From Trichomonas vaginalis G3 (lineage: Eukaryota > Parabasalia > Trichomonadida > Trichomonadidae), in contig NC_067206.1 in NCBI RefSeq assembly GCF_026262505.1, positions 22,335,896-22,399,895 on the forward strand: a stretch of 64,000 nt of DNA. The letters are read 5' to 3'. Both the position numbers and the translations under genes were made by a program. The notes under the pieces are model-generated. The model was not told the origin of the DNA and made no database searches. It saw nothing but the letters and a program-made list of their open reading frames with translations. Within the stretch, counting starts at the first letter, position 1, and each line of letters starts with the position of its first letter. This document shows positions 1 through 10,099 of the stretch, in pieces.

Positions 1-387
1 TATAATGCGTTGATTGATTCATGTAATTTTATAAATAATACAAAAACAGAATCAAATTTAGGAATTATTTACCATTGGTATAATTCTCTTACTGTAAAAA
101 GTTGTTCTTTTATTAACAACACTGTTCCTCAAGGTTCATATTTGATATATAACTATTATGATGAACAAACAACAGTTGATAGTTGTTACATTGACAATTC
201 GATTTCAAATACATATAATAGTAGTATAGTACCTACTAATACAAGAGAACTATTTATTAACAATTTGATTCATCTTTCAACAGGTAATTGCCAAGCAGAA
301 TTTGCAATTGTCAATAAAAGTATTTCTGAAGTTAATGAACTTTCTCTTTTTTTACAAACATTAGTAAACATTACATTCTTCTCATAA
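1..387 (+). CDS. Pmp-like beta-helix repeat family, copy A (partial)
   Basis: C-terminal part of a dispersed family with five copies in this window; the left part lies outside the window. The frame reads repeated short strands with CxFINNT and DSCxIDNS motifs, the FxxN pattern of right-handed beta-helix proteins such as the Chlamydia polymorphic membrane protein type that is expanded in trichomonads. It ends shortly after LFLQTLVNI, like the other copies, though the last residues differ. The frame is open to the window edge, so the true start is unknown. I infer a surface-type protein or a fragment of one. No signal peptide or membrane segment is visible in this part. Confidence 0.5.
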   Translation, partial: YNALIDSCNFINNTKTESNLGIIYHWYNSLTVKSCSFINNTVPQGSYLIYNYYDEQTTVDSCYIDNSISNTYNSSIVPTNTRELFINNLIHLSTGNCQAEFAIVNKSISEVNELSLFLQTLVNITFFS

Positions 388-1145
388 TGTTGAGATGAAT
401 CAAAAAAAAAGATTAGATTTAAGATATTTAAATTACAATGTTAACATTCATGGTTAAGGAGTTTGGGACATGAAAATTCAGTTTCTGTTCGATGCTGTTT
501 GGCTAATATATTTGAAATTTGAGAGATTTGTTAGATTCAAAAAATATGAGTTCAAAACATGAGTTAATGACTATTTATATGTATCATTAATGTTGTGTGT
601 AGTTTGGCAATATAAATAATGCATGATATTTAAGAGATGAAGCATGAAAGTTTCAACTCACAGTTAACTTTTCGAACATCATACGTCGGCATGATATATA
701 AGAGCTGAATATTGTCTTTGTTCATCAGTTTATCCAAATTAATAATATGATACTTCTACATATATATTTAATGTTACCAACATAAAATTTTGGGCCCTTT
801 TCATAGTTCATGACTCATATAGGAAAGCATAGACAAATCACAGCATAATTTTATTATATATCAGATATATAATTAAATTAGGCTATTTATTCACGTTTAA
901 ACTATAGTTTTGGTTTCGTGATTCATATTAGATTCTTGAAAAATATCAGTGACCAACCAGACTCTTTCCCACAGATATTTTCAGGGTATTCTTAATCACA
1001 TTACTTACAAATTCATTAAAATACGGAACTCAAAAAATTGTAAGTGAAGAATATTCTAATGGACTTTTAGATTATGTATTCCTCTAAAGTTCTTCATAAA
1101 TTATTGAAATGTATAAAAAAATTTACTTTTTAGACAAAAAAAATA
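388..1145. other. AT-rich intergenic gap
   Basis: No coding frame, RNA gene or clear repeat is visible between the Pmp-like copy and the 3' end of the RBR ligase gene. The stretch is low-complexity AT-rich sequence. Confidence 0.5.
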
Positions 1146-2810
1146 TTAATTAGAGTAAGAATGTGAAACATGTTTCAATAATGTCTCCACGTTCTTTTCT
1201 ACAGCCAACATTGGAACACGGAAATCATTGGCGCATAGTCCTGTCTGGTTTTCGACCATATCTGTGAGCTGATCAACGAATTTTTCGACATCTCTTTGGA
1301 CGTACTCAAAAACGGAGAGTTCAGGAGATCCATACTTCATGTAGTACGCGTGTGGGTATGACCAAGTAAGAATTGTTCGAGCAAAGTCGATTTGGTGAAA
1401 TAATTTTTTGAGGAGTTTGAGAGCTTCCCTTTCTTCGATCGGATACTGTGCGTGCGTAGTCAGCAGCTTTAGTAATCGAGTTTGGTATTCGCCTCTCATC
1501 TTTTCTTCGGTTTCTCGAGATTTGATGTGGTTTGAAAATCTTTCGAAGTAGTGCGCGAGTCTGTCGACGTTATCTGTAATATGTTCGTTCTTTCCTTGGT
1601 TCTTTTCTGGCTTATATCTGTTGCAATTATAGAAATCGCCACCATGGGAAGCCCATTCGTGGCCACAGATCCAGCAGAATTCATAGTGGCAGCTGTAGCA
1701 TGTCATGTGGTTGCAGCCACCGTTTTTCTCGATTCTTGCATGGCATTTCGGACAAAGTTTGGTATTTTGATGAACCCACTCGGCAGTAATCTTGTCCGCA
1801 TTGGCTATGTTGAGCCACTTCTCTTTGTTTTCGCATGTGATCGGGTCATGTGCAATTTCGCCACATCTCCAGCACATACGAGCACCGCATTCGCATTCTG
1901 CAACAAGGCAGTAGCCAATGGCGTTGGATGTAAGTATTTTTTGGCATCGAGGGTTAATACAGTGCTTAAGATTTGGATTTTCCGAAATTTGCGATTCAAT
2001 GAGGAAGTTAGTGTATGATTCGTATACGTCTTCACCCATTAGGTTCTTAACGTCACGTCTAGTAATAGGAGCGCTGCAATTGCACTCCATACAAATAATA
2101 TTTGTATTTCCTCTGTCAACTTGGTTAGAAATATGCATTTTCCAACACTCAAGGCAGAACTGATGACCGCAATGCAACGAGTAAAGCTCAACGTCTTCTT
2201 CGCAGCAATTAACACAATCTCCACGGCCACAGAGACGGAGACCAAGGTTTTCCTTGACTTGGCTCGATTTGGCTGAAATTTTTGATAAAGTACTGTCAGG
2301 ATTTGCGAGATAATTGTTAATAGCTTTTGTAACGTCCCAATCGCTGTATTTGAGGATAAAGTAGGCAAAATCTTCATTTACGACGAGAGTTTCCGCGACC
2401 TTCTTGACCTTGAAGTCTTGTTCTTTGATGAAATAATCAATATCGAGGCAAGGAGGCAAAACATAGACTTCTTCCTTCTTGGAACTAGTAAAATCGATAT
2501 CCATTGAGTCATCATCTTCATCCTCTTCTTCGAGAACTTCTACTTGATTTTCAGATTCAAAAATTAAAGCCATTAATTGTTCGCCATTTTCGTCATATTT
2601 CTGCACTGATATGATTTCTTGGCGAAGATCAAGATCAAACTTTAATAGATATTCAATAAGAAAGTCATATTGCTCTTTATCAATTTCTCCGGTTTCTGCT
2701 AACTGTTCTGTGCAATTTTGAATCCACTCGGCTATATCTGGCTTAGTATCCAGCAGTCCTCTGACTCTTGCAGCTAAATCAACTTCGTATTCGTATTGTT
2801 TATCATTCAT
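1146..2810 (-). CDS. RBR-type E3 ubiquitin ligase, Ariadne-like
   Basis: A 554-residue protein with the full RBR order. An acidic N-terminal region is followed by a UBA-like helical segment (about 130-172), RING1 (about 199-246, beginning CVNC), the IBR/benign-catalytic zinc domain (about 284-326), RING2 (about 353-396) and a C-terminal helical Ariadne domain (about 405-550). RING2 contains GGCNHMTC, and Cys366 is the expected catalytic cysteine that forms a thioester with ubiquitin before transfer to substrate. Known Ariadne ligases work with UbcH7-type E2s and neddylated cullins; a UBC12-like E2 lies at 49857 in this window, but no link is shown. All zinc ligands look present and the frame is unbroken. 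A close paralogue, split by a Polinton, lies 7 kb downstream on the same strand (10100-33547), so the pair probably arose by duplication. No clear Inr box is seen next to the ATG. Confidence 0.92.
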   Translation of the reverse strand: MNDKQYEYEVDLAARVRGLLDTKPDIAEWIQNCTEQLAETGEIDKEQYDFLIEYLLKFDLDLRQEIISVQKYDENGEQLMALIFESENQVEVLEEEDEDDDSMDIDFTSSKKEEVYVLPPCLDIDYFIKEQDFKVKKVAETLVVNEDFAYFILKYSDWDVTKAINNYLANPDSTLSKISAKSSQVKENLGLRLCGRGDCVNCCEEDVELYSLHCGHQFCLECWKMHISNQVDRGNTNIICMECNCSAPITRRDVKNLMGEDVYESYTNFLIESQISENPNLKHCINPRCQKILTSNAIGYCLVAECECGARMCWRCGEIAHDPITCENKEKWLNIANADKITAEWVHQNTKLCPKCHARIEKNGGCNHMTCYSCHYEFCWICGHEWASHGGDFYNCNRYKPEKNQGKNEHITDNVDRLAHYFERFSNHIKSRETEEKMRGEYQTRLLKLLTTHAQYPIEEREALKLLKKLFHQIDFARTILTWSYPHAYYMKYGSPELSVFEYVQRDVEKFVDQLTDMVENQTGLCANDFRVPMLAVEKNVETLLKHVSHSYSN

Positions 2811-5087
2811 TGCAAAAATTTAGTTGAAAATTTTTTATTGGCAAAATTACTGAGGAAAAATTTTTCCATTGTGCAAATTTCAAAATTAAATTCAGCACAA
2901 TGTTCATTCTCATTTGTATGGAAGGCAATAAGTGAAATAAAATTTTTTCATAGATTTTTTTTTGTGAATTTGACGAATTTTCTTTTTAAAGTAATAAATA
3001 ATCACGAATAGTATTTGTGATTATTTTTAAAGTCATCATTCAAAGTTATAATCCAAAATTTAAATTTCAGAAAAGGTGACTAAAGTTTTTTCGCCTACCC
3101 CGAGCGAGTTTCTATGGGGGTCTTTTCTCACCTAATGAATTTAGTTCCTTGGCTATAGTAATGCATACAATAACACAACCGCGCGTTTTAAACTGTTACA
3201 CAATGATCTACATATACAAAAGTTAATGTTCCAATAATGTTGGATTAACATTGATATAGTCAAAATAAAAAATCTAATCGACAACCCCTATTATTTTTTA
3301 ATAGCAGGCAATTTACCGCTTTCAAAATGGCATCTTAGATTTCATAATTTTTGATAAAAATTAAGTGATCCGATTTTTTTAATAATCAAGGATAGGCATC
3401 TCTATGCAGTAGCTATTAATTATACAAATTACTACGAAATTTTTTCTGTAGCGTTTTGCAAAATGCAATATCTTGAATTATTTTAGTAGAATTAAATAAT
3501 ATAACTGAACATTATGCTCATTTTGCACTATAAAAAGCAATTTCTTCTACTATCGATAGGCTATTACTTTTTAATTAGTTGTAACGTTTTTAATTTGTAA
3601 CGTCCTTTTGATATTTATTTATACAATCATTAAAAGATGTCATAATATATGGCAACAATGATTGTTATTCATATGAACAGTGAATCTCAGCTATTCTACC
3701 TATTTTTGACACGTAAAGCTAAGAAAATTACTAAGGTATCATTAATTTTGGAATGCTCATTTTTATAAAATAAATAATCAAAATAGTATAATATTATATG
3801 ATGATTAATCACATCAATTTTAACAGCAATATGGGCTTGTTTTTGTTTTCATTTATGCCATGAGTGCAAAGATTATCTCTGTACTGAAGCTATTGCGTAA
3901 ATAAACAAAAAAATTATAAATCATCTATAATTTTCCATATTTAATGATTTATTAATAATATTTTCCCAAAAATAAGATTTAATCGTGACATTGAATGGTA
4001 ATTCAGAAACGGAAAAGCATATTGAGATACAGTGTTCCTTCTATACCTCAAAATTAAAAACCAGAGAGGATTTTCACGGAAAAATCAAACAATTTTCATC
4101 TATTAACAGGTTTTTTAAAAAATTATGTGATGGCTCAGACTTCATATCACTATGTTTTGGCACCAATTTACTAAATTGTCACTGGAATCAGATACCTCTC
4201 AGTTTGGCGAGAGTGATCTTATACCTAAAATAAATTGAAAGTTCTCACAATTATATAGTATATTGGTTAGAACTGATATCTTAATTATTTCGGATTAAAG
4301 GAAGCAGTTCGACTTGAAATGCGTACTTTTTTTTTTGAAACAGAAATGTAAGTCTTACTCATCATACATATTCTTTTACAGATATTTGCATCTACTTTAT
4401 AAGTTTCAAAATCTTGTTATTTTTTAAATTCCAGTCTAATATTGATTATTCAGGAGGTTTTCTGAGAAACAATCAAAACTAAAAGAAAAGTTTTGTACCA
4501 ATATAATTTCATTACATTTGAATATTCAGCTGTTACAAAAATTCAATACTATATATCAAACCCGAAATAGGAAGTGTGACTTATGGATACCGATCCAAAA
4601 ATTGCATGCTTACATGTAGGTAACTTGCTTCACATGCATAGTATAAGCAAAAAAAAGAATAAATATTAAAAATGTTAATAATAGGCAAAAAATATATTTT
4701 TAGAGATAAAAGCATGTCATGTTTTGCATTAAAAGAGGGAAATTTTGTTATTGCATAAATTATATATTTGTAACTAATTTTTCAAAAGAAATTTGAATTT
4801 TCGACAAATTATTTAGAATTGTACAAAAACTCGGTATACTTTATGCTGTATACACATACCATGAAGCAATGGATCCTATTCCTAGCTTTGAATAAGGTAG
4901 TAAACTGGAGTTTTGAATGAGGACATATGATTTACGAATGGCAAAACGTGACATTTAAAATCTGATCAAAATTTTTATTTAAGATAAGATAAATCTTATA
5001 TTTATATATATACAATTTTTTATCTAAAAATTTTATTTGCCAAAACGGTTTTGTTTGATCAAAAGTTGATGGAGATATGAACGAACA
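2811..5087. other. Long AT-rich intergenic gap
   Basis: About 2.3 kb without a convincing gene. A GC-richer patch at about 3074-3135 has short inverted arms (AGGTGA and TCACCT). An 82-codon frame at 3985-4233 has no recognisable domain and I do not call it a gene. Confidence 0.45.
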
Positions 5088-6473
5088 ATGAGTCTTGGTG
5101 TAATAGTTCCAACAAATCCTGAGACAATCAATGAAGATGTGAAGCAAATGTCAGAGTTTTTGCAGAATTTGGATAAAAAAAGCGGATTTTTAGCAAAAAT
5201 TGATAAAGATTTGCGTAGAATTGTTATGGAAAGAGAATTTACTATTCGCCAACGTTTATATCCAAATGATAGAATGGGGAAAATACGCTTAATAAAATCA
5301 TTTGTAGATGATTGGGAAAAATCGAAACGTAGTCAACAAGCCGAAAGACTAGCGGAAAATAGAAACTTGCCAGAAAAAAATGATGATAATCAACCTCATT
5401 GGAACATTAATTTTCCAGATCATATTCCAAAATATACTCAAGATATAATAATTAATATTATGGAAAATATCTGTGCAAAGGGTCCTAGAGGCTATAGATA
5501 TGGCGATCACAGCGAATTGGTAGATTTGGCTTTTTTAATTCATTCTAAATCTCCTGCAGCTTATGATGTTTTATTAGAATTTTGTTTGCCTTTTCCAACA
5601 CCAGCAACTTTATATAATAGATTTCATGAGGAAATAATGATGATGAAAAAATTTGTACTTCATCCAGAATTAGTTCCAGGCAGAGATGGTGAGTGGGCAA
5701 TTGCAATTGACGCAATTGCTTTGCACAATTGGTCCTCTAAGGAGGAAAAAGGACCAAAAGATGAAAACGGAAAAGAAATTAAATATCTATTTATTTTTTT
5801 GGGAATGCCTTTAAAATTTGGACAGCCTAATGTTATCTTACATATAATTGAACATACTAATGGTGAATCCGGCAAAATTATAGATAAGATTAATTCGGCA
5901 ATTGACGAAATTAACAAACATATCAAAGTTCGTGTTGTTATAACAGATGGCGATCCTGGCTACGATAAAAACCAGGATCGATTTATAGAATATATATCAC
6001 AAGCCAAAAATTATGAAGAAATGATGAGTAGAGCGAAAGCTTACTTAACTGATCCAGATAAAATTGTTTGGATTAATGATATAATTCACATGTCAAAATT
6101 AGAAAGAACACGATTAATTGATACTACAATAAAGTTATTGGTCGATGCAAATAATATGCAATCTGTTGTGGATGTGAATAAGATTAGAGAATGTGTAGAT
6201 ATTGGAGATGCGTTGAATGATACAACTCCATTAGGTGCAATCAAAGATAAGTATCCAATTGCTATTTTTTCAATATCAGTTCTTTTAGAGCTTTTGAAAA
6301 AGCAATACATTAACGAGGCTTTATTCATCGCTCCACTTGCCTTATGGTATGAAGCAATTCGTAGTGAGAGTTTCGAATCAAAAACAAGACTTTGCTTAAT
6401 GAAATTTGCGTTTCAAATATTTTTTAGACATTATATGGCATTTAAGGGTGCACCCGTATGTACGTTTATTTGA
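5088..6473 (+). CDS. P-element/THAP9-like transposase, 3'-interrupted
   Basis: A 461-residue frame with the landmarks of P-element-type DDE transposases. Residues 137-182 match the helical segment (RYGDHSELVDLAFLIHSKSP, then LPFPTPATLYNRFHEE) that precedes the catalytic core. Asp208 (AIDAIAL) and Asp287/289 (TDGDPGYD) fit two RNase-H-fold acids. The D331-x-x-H334-x-x-K337-x-x-R340 pattern resembles the DPPHLxKLxRN motif. No THAP zinc finger is visible at the N terminus. The frame enters a TTAA-flanked element at 6446 and stops at 6473, so the end of the protein is foreign and the C-terminal third is missing. A possible remnant lies at 7579-7809. Terminal inverted repeats of the P-like element were not found. 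It is likely a decaying transposon gene. Family assignment is from motif reading only. Confidence 0.65.
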   Translation: MSLGVIVPTNPETINEDVKQMSEFLQNLDKKSGFLAKIDKDLRRIVMEREFTIRQRLYPNDRMGKIRLIKSFVDDWEKSKRSQQAERLAENRNLPEKNDDNQPHWNINFPDHIPKYTQDIIINIMENICAKGPRGYRYGDHSELVDLAFLIHSKSPAAYDVLLEFCLPFPTPATLYNRFHEEIMMMKKFVLHPELVPGRDGEWAIAIDAIALHNWSSKEEKGPKDENGKEIKYLFIFLGMPLKFGQPNVILHIIEHTNGESGKIIDKINSAIDEINKHIKVRVVITDGDPGYDKNQDRFIEYISQAKNYEEMMSRAKAYLTDPDKIVWINDIIHMSKLERTRLIDTTIKLLVDANNMQSVVDVNKIRECVDIGDALNDTTPLGAIKDKYPIAIFSISVLLELLKKQYINEALFIAPLALWYEAIRSESFESKTRLCLMKFAFQIFFRHYMAFKGAPVCTFI

Positions 6474-6487
6474 GAGGAGGAGGATTA
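6451..6487 (+). repeat. 37-bp direct repeat, first copy
   Basis: Begins CACCCGTATGTACG and continues through TTTGAGAGGAGGAGGATTA. It is repeated exactly at 6833-6869. The first copy overlaps the left end of the TTAA-flanked element and the 3' end of the transposase frame. Confidence 0.85.
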
Positions 6488-6832
6488 CCCTCTCAATTTT
6501 GAGGGATTCGTTAGTTTATTTTCTCGATGAATATGCAATAAAATTTGATTTTTACCTTATCAATATACTTCATATAATATACACATGTTCATGTAAAAAC
6601 TTTTTTCCAAAATCCTCATGAATTAAGGGATTTTTGAATTTTAAGAATTTTTTTCGAATTTTTTCGAAAAAAAAATATTTTCAGAACAGCCTTAACGGCT
6701 AAGATTTAGGAACAATGTTAAGTATCAAAAAGAAAGGAGGTCTGATATAGACAACATATATCGTTGAAGGTTGAAAAAATCTCTAATATTTGAGCCCAAA
6801 ATTTCAAATTTTAATTTTTTGAAAAAAGAGGC

Positions 6833-6869
6833 CACCCGTATGTACGTTTATTTGAGAGGAGGAGGATTA
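6833..6869 (+). repeat. 37-bp direct repeat, second copy
   Basis: Exact copy of 6451-6487, 382 bases downstream. The pair brackets a 345-bp AT-rich block. It may mark a nested or tandemly duplicated element end. Confidence 0.85.
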
Positions 6870-7578
6870 TATTTTTGAAAGGGTGAAACATTATGAATAT
6901 GTTAATTATATAATAATATGTATTATTATAAAAAAGAAAAAATAAAGCACGTTAAAATTTTTCTTTCTTGATTTTTTACAAAATCTACTTAGAATTATGC
7001 AAAATATGACTAAATAATTATAAATTTCAAGTTAAATTTTCATTTTGATAAATAATTTAAATTTCAAAATATCAAGTTCAGTTCGACTATGTATGTAGTA
7101 ATTCCTCAATAAAGTGCCAAAACCCTATTAAAATATATGAACATTTTCAACATTTTAATGTTTTTATTTAAAAATTTGATGGAATATGAGCTTCAAACAA
7201 TTATTATGTAAATAAAAATAATTAAATATATGTATTTATTCGTATTACAACCGTAGTAAGTCGATTCTTCCTTTCTTCTACTGAGATTTGAATTTGATTT
7301 CGAATTGTAAAGAGATTCAAAGGGAAAATACTAGCGGATAAAAACTACCTCCATGAAAGGGTCATAATGGAGTCAAGTTGTATTTTTTGATATTTTTTGC
7401 TTTTCGAGCCTAAATAGGTAGCCAAGATAATGCCTAAAAATAAGGTTCTAAATTCTGAAGTTTACATGATCCTCTTGTATGCACCCTTAATTTAAAATTA
7501 AATCATAAATCAGAGAGGAACCTAGTGGACACATGAATTGGCTGTAGTGAATGATGCAAAATTATCATATTATAATGC

Positions 7579-7809
7579 TTGATTAATGAAATTTTGAAAT
7601 CAAAAAATTATTTTTCTTTTTTATATTCTAAATTAACTCAATTGGATACTATTAATAGCGCAATGTTTAAAGACCAAAAAACTCAAGAAGTATGGAAGTT
7701 TATTGCTAGGTGTGAAGATGAAATCACCAAAGAAAATATTGTTTATAAAATTCCTCTTCTTTCCTTCTCCTTCTCTTTTTACAACAACGTCGAAGATCTT
7801 CGAATTTGA
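7579..7809 (+). pseudogene. Possible transposase C-terminal remnant
   Basis: An open frame of about 76 codons that begins without an ATG and reads LYSKLTQLDTINSAMFKDQK and then KFIARCEDEITKEN. It lies just right of the TTAA-flanked element, on the same strand as the interrupted transposase. Its composition suits the missing C-terminal part of that protein, but I see no diagnostic motif. It could be chance coding in AT-rich DNA. Confidence 0.3.
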
Positions 7810-7849
7810 TTGTTGGAAAAGTATCTATTTCAGATAAAGGATGCCTTTC

Positions 7850-8650
7850 TCACAGTCAACATACGAGGGTCCTGGCTGAAACGTTCTCAAAAAGCCTGAG
7901 ATGGTAATTCTCTGATCACTCATAGCTGGGCAGGTAGTCATTGCTGACAATACCTGTCTTTATGCATGCACGCTTTCATGTATATGGGTTTACACTATCA
8001 ATTCGCAAAGTTGTTCCGAATTCTTCCAAAATGGAAGGACCCGAAACAACTTTGCTTGTTAACGATACAGACGCATTACTTTGCATTGATACTGTGCTGA
8101 GTTGTGTAGAAAGTTTGATTAAAGTTGTTTTGTTCTGGTATCTCTCATCTTCTGATGAGAGAAATCAAAGCAAAACAACTCTAATGAATTTGTTTTCACT
8201 CATTTGTATGTAGGTTTTTAGTTCGATTGGAGCTGCTTCATAATGAGATCTCTCATCAATTGATGAGGGAGATCATAACAAAGCAGCTCTAATGTATATG
8301 CTCGTATTAACCGGGTTGTAATGCGTTGTAACGTCAGCTTGTAGTTCGTTTGGGGCCACTTCACATTGAGATGAGAAGAAATGATTAAAGGACTCTGAAA
8401 GGCTTTGGCCGTTGATGTTGTAATCGCATTACTTGGAACTAGCTGGATGCTAAGCTGTGTAGAATGTTCGATTAGAGCTGTTTTGATATGATTTTTTCTC
8501 ATCATAAGATTGGAGGAATCATAGCAAAACAACTCTAATGGGTTTACCATCATCTACTTGTATGTAGATGTTTGGGAAATTGTCTTGTTAATCGATTTTC
8601 GAGATGACTTTCAAATGCTATCATCAAATGACAAACAAGTCTAAGATTTC
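7850..8650. repeat. Hairpin array 1
   Basis: A series of inverted repeats in tandem. Hairpins lie at 8005-8055 (arms GCAAAGTTGTT/AACAACTTTGC), 8124-8179 (GTTGTTTTG/CAAAACAAC), 8230-8289 (GAGCTGCTT/AAGCAGCTC) and 8471-8539 (ATTAGAG/CTCTAAT outer arms). A degenerate one lies near 8355 and another near 8609. Centres fall roughly every 105-120 bases. Several have a CTCTCATC/GATGAGAG tip, as in array 2 at 42088-42510. Spacers share CTCTAATG after the hairpin and GTTCGATT before it. One spacer holds a small hairpin CATCTAC/GTAGATG (8550-8570). No protein is encoded. Function unknown. Confidence 0.65.
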
Positions 8651-8729
8651 TCGACAATACATCAAATCATGATGTTTGTAAGTGCGATGAGATTAGAGTT
8701 TTTGAAGGAATGACAAGAGAAGTAGGGAA

Positions 8730-8747
8730 GCTCGGCATTCGCCGAGC
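8730..8747. repeat. Small GC-rich palindrome
   Basis: GCTCGGC and GCCGAGC arms around a 4-base ATTC loop, isolated in AT-rich sequence. It resembles the longer palindrome at 33882-33912, which also has a TTC loop flanked by GGC/GCC. Confidence 0.6.
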
Positions 8748-8750
8748 AAA

Positions 8751-10099
8751 TTAAAAATTAACGTATGGATTAAATTTTAAGAGGAATTCAATTTTAATTA
8801 CGGGTTGTTCAAATATTGATTAATATAAATTTATTAATAAGAATAAACAATTTTTGTTTTTGAATTTATTCAATTTATAGCTTTACATATAGTTTCAAAA
8901 TTGTACAACTATGATTATTTCAACAAAAAATATCTTACTTTTTCACTTCACTTTCACCCTCACTTTTTCCGTAATTCAAATTTCAACATTATGTATTTTA
9001 ATTCCTTATAGTATTTTTAACATAATTAATCAAATAATAATTGGAAGTTCTGAACTCACTTTTTCCGTAATTCAAAATCAAAAATATGAATAATATATCT
9101 ATTTATTATATACTAATGCTATTTTCAACTAGAAGTGAGGTACGGTAATCTTACGGATTCCCGTAACTCAATTTTACGGAAAAAGTGCAGTAAACTACTC
9201 AATTTACGGAAAAAGTGTCGTAAACTATTGATGTGGCGGTAAAATCACGGTAATTCACGGAAAGCTATATGCGAAAATTTGAAATTATACAAAATCGAGC
9301 GAAACACTTTTAAATAGGTTGTTCTCGTATTTAAAATACTATTCCCAGATTTATTGTCGTCAGAATATTTCCAAATTTTTGCCGATTTACAAAAAATGAT
9401 TTACAAAGCATATTTTTTAATCTAAAAAATTCCTAAAAAAAGGAACCGGTGTGCGGAAACCTCGGTAAATTACCGCGGTTCCCGTTGGGACTGCCATAGT
9501 AAGGGAGAATAACCATTCGACCATTTGTCACGTAAACTTTTTTTAAATATTCTAATATAAGATCGCTCTTTTTACCCTGAAAAATTGCAATTCTGAAGCA
9601 TTTAGCCTTTTTGTCTCCAAAGATGTACTGGTTATCATTAAAGAAGAATTTATGTTTAATTAAAATTTTTCCAATGTTTCTTTTCTCGGTAATTAATTAA
9701 TTATGTTTTTTAAATTAAATATGTTTTTTCATAACTCAAGATCCTACAGAAATTTTTGGCCGCCACTTGGGGAATAGCACTTTCATATTATACCTATTCT
9801 TGTCTTGAAATTTAAAGAAAATCGGATCACAGCGTTACTTATGTTACCTTTATTTCAGATTTTTTCCAAGCTGTAAGCTTTTGATATATATTGAATATCG
9901 ATTATTTAGAGGCATCAATTATTTCTGCATTGATATTGATTATAAAACTTTGAGATTTTACCAAATTCTTCGAAAGTTGATTTTGGGAGATCAAATGTAT
10001 TTAAAATAATTTGTCATTTGGAATGATGCATTATCAGTTTTCAAAGATGTGATAATAATTTTTTTATAAATCAGGATATGATAACATCATTTAATTTTA
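8751..10099. repeat. Intergenic gap with inverted TTACGG motifs
   Basis: No gene is seen. CTCACTTTTTCCGTAATTC occurs at 8959 and 9055, and the inverted form TTTACGGAAAAAGTG at about 9173 and 9203. A further TTACGGATTCCCGTAA-type patch lies near 9150. A hairpin with GGAACCG/CGGTTCC arms lies at about 9441-9483. The arrangement suggests the remains of a small element with subterminal inverted motifs. Right of 9500 the sequence is plain AT-rich DNA. Confidence 0.4.

Larger units (their letters stand above)
6442..7490. mobile_element. TTAA-flanked element inserted in the transposase gene
   Basis: The segment 6446-7486 starts GGGTGCA and ends TGCACCC, with TTAA on both sides (6442-6445 and 7487-7490). 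This is the pattern of a TTAA-targeting DNA element (piggyBac or Kolobok type), about 1.04 kb and without a transposase of its own. The transposase frame runs into its left end, and with one TTAA retained the sequence right of 7490 continues that frame for about a dozen codons before a stop. The terminal repeats are very short, so chance cannot be ruled out. A MITE at 47205 begins with the same eight bases, GGGTGCAC. Confidence 0.45.

Noticed and set aside
1551-2018. 155-codon frame opposite the RBR ligase
   Set aside because: Antisense shadow of the zinc-finger coding region; no domain and Cys/Val-rich composition mirrors the real gene.
3985-4233. 82-codon frame in a long gap
   Set aside because: No recognisable domain, AT-rich surroundings, no Inr box, no repeats of it in the window.
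7481-7809. Second independent gene right of the TTAA element
   Set aside because: No ATG and no domain; more simply a remnant of the interrupted transposase.
8911-9093. 60-codon frame with FTLTFSVIQ repeats
   Set aside because: It is the directly repeated CTCACTTTTTCCGTAATTC motif translated twice, not a gene.
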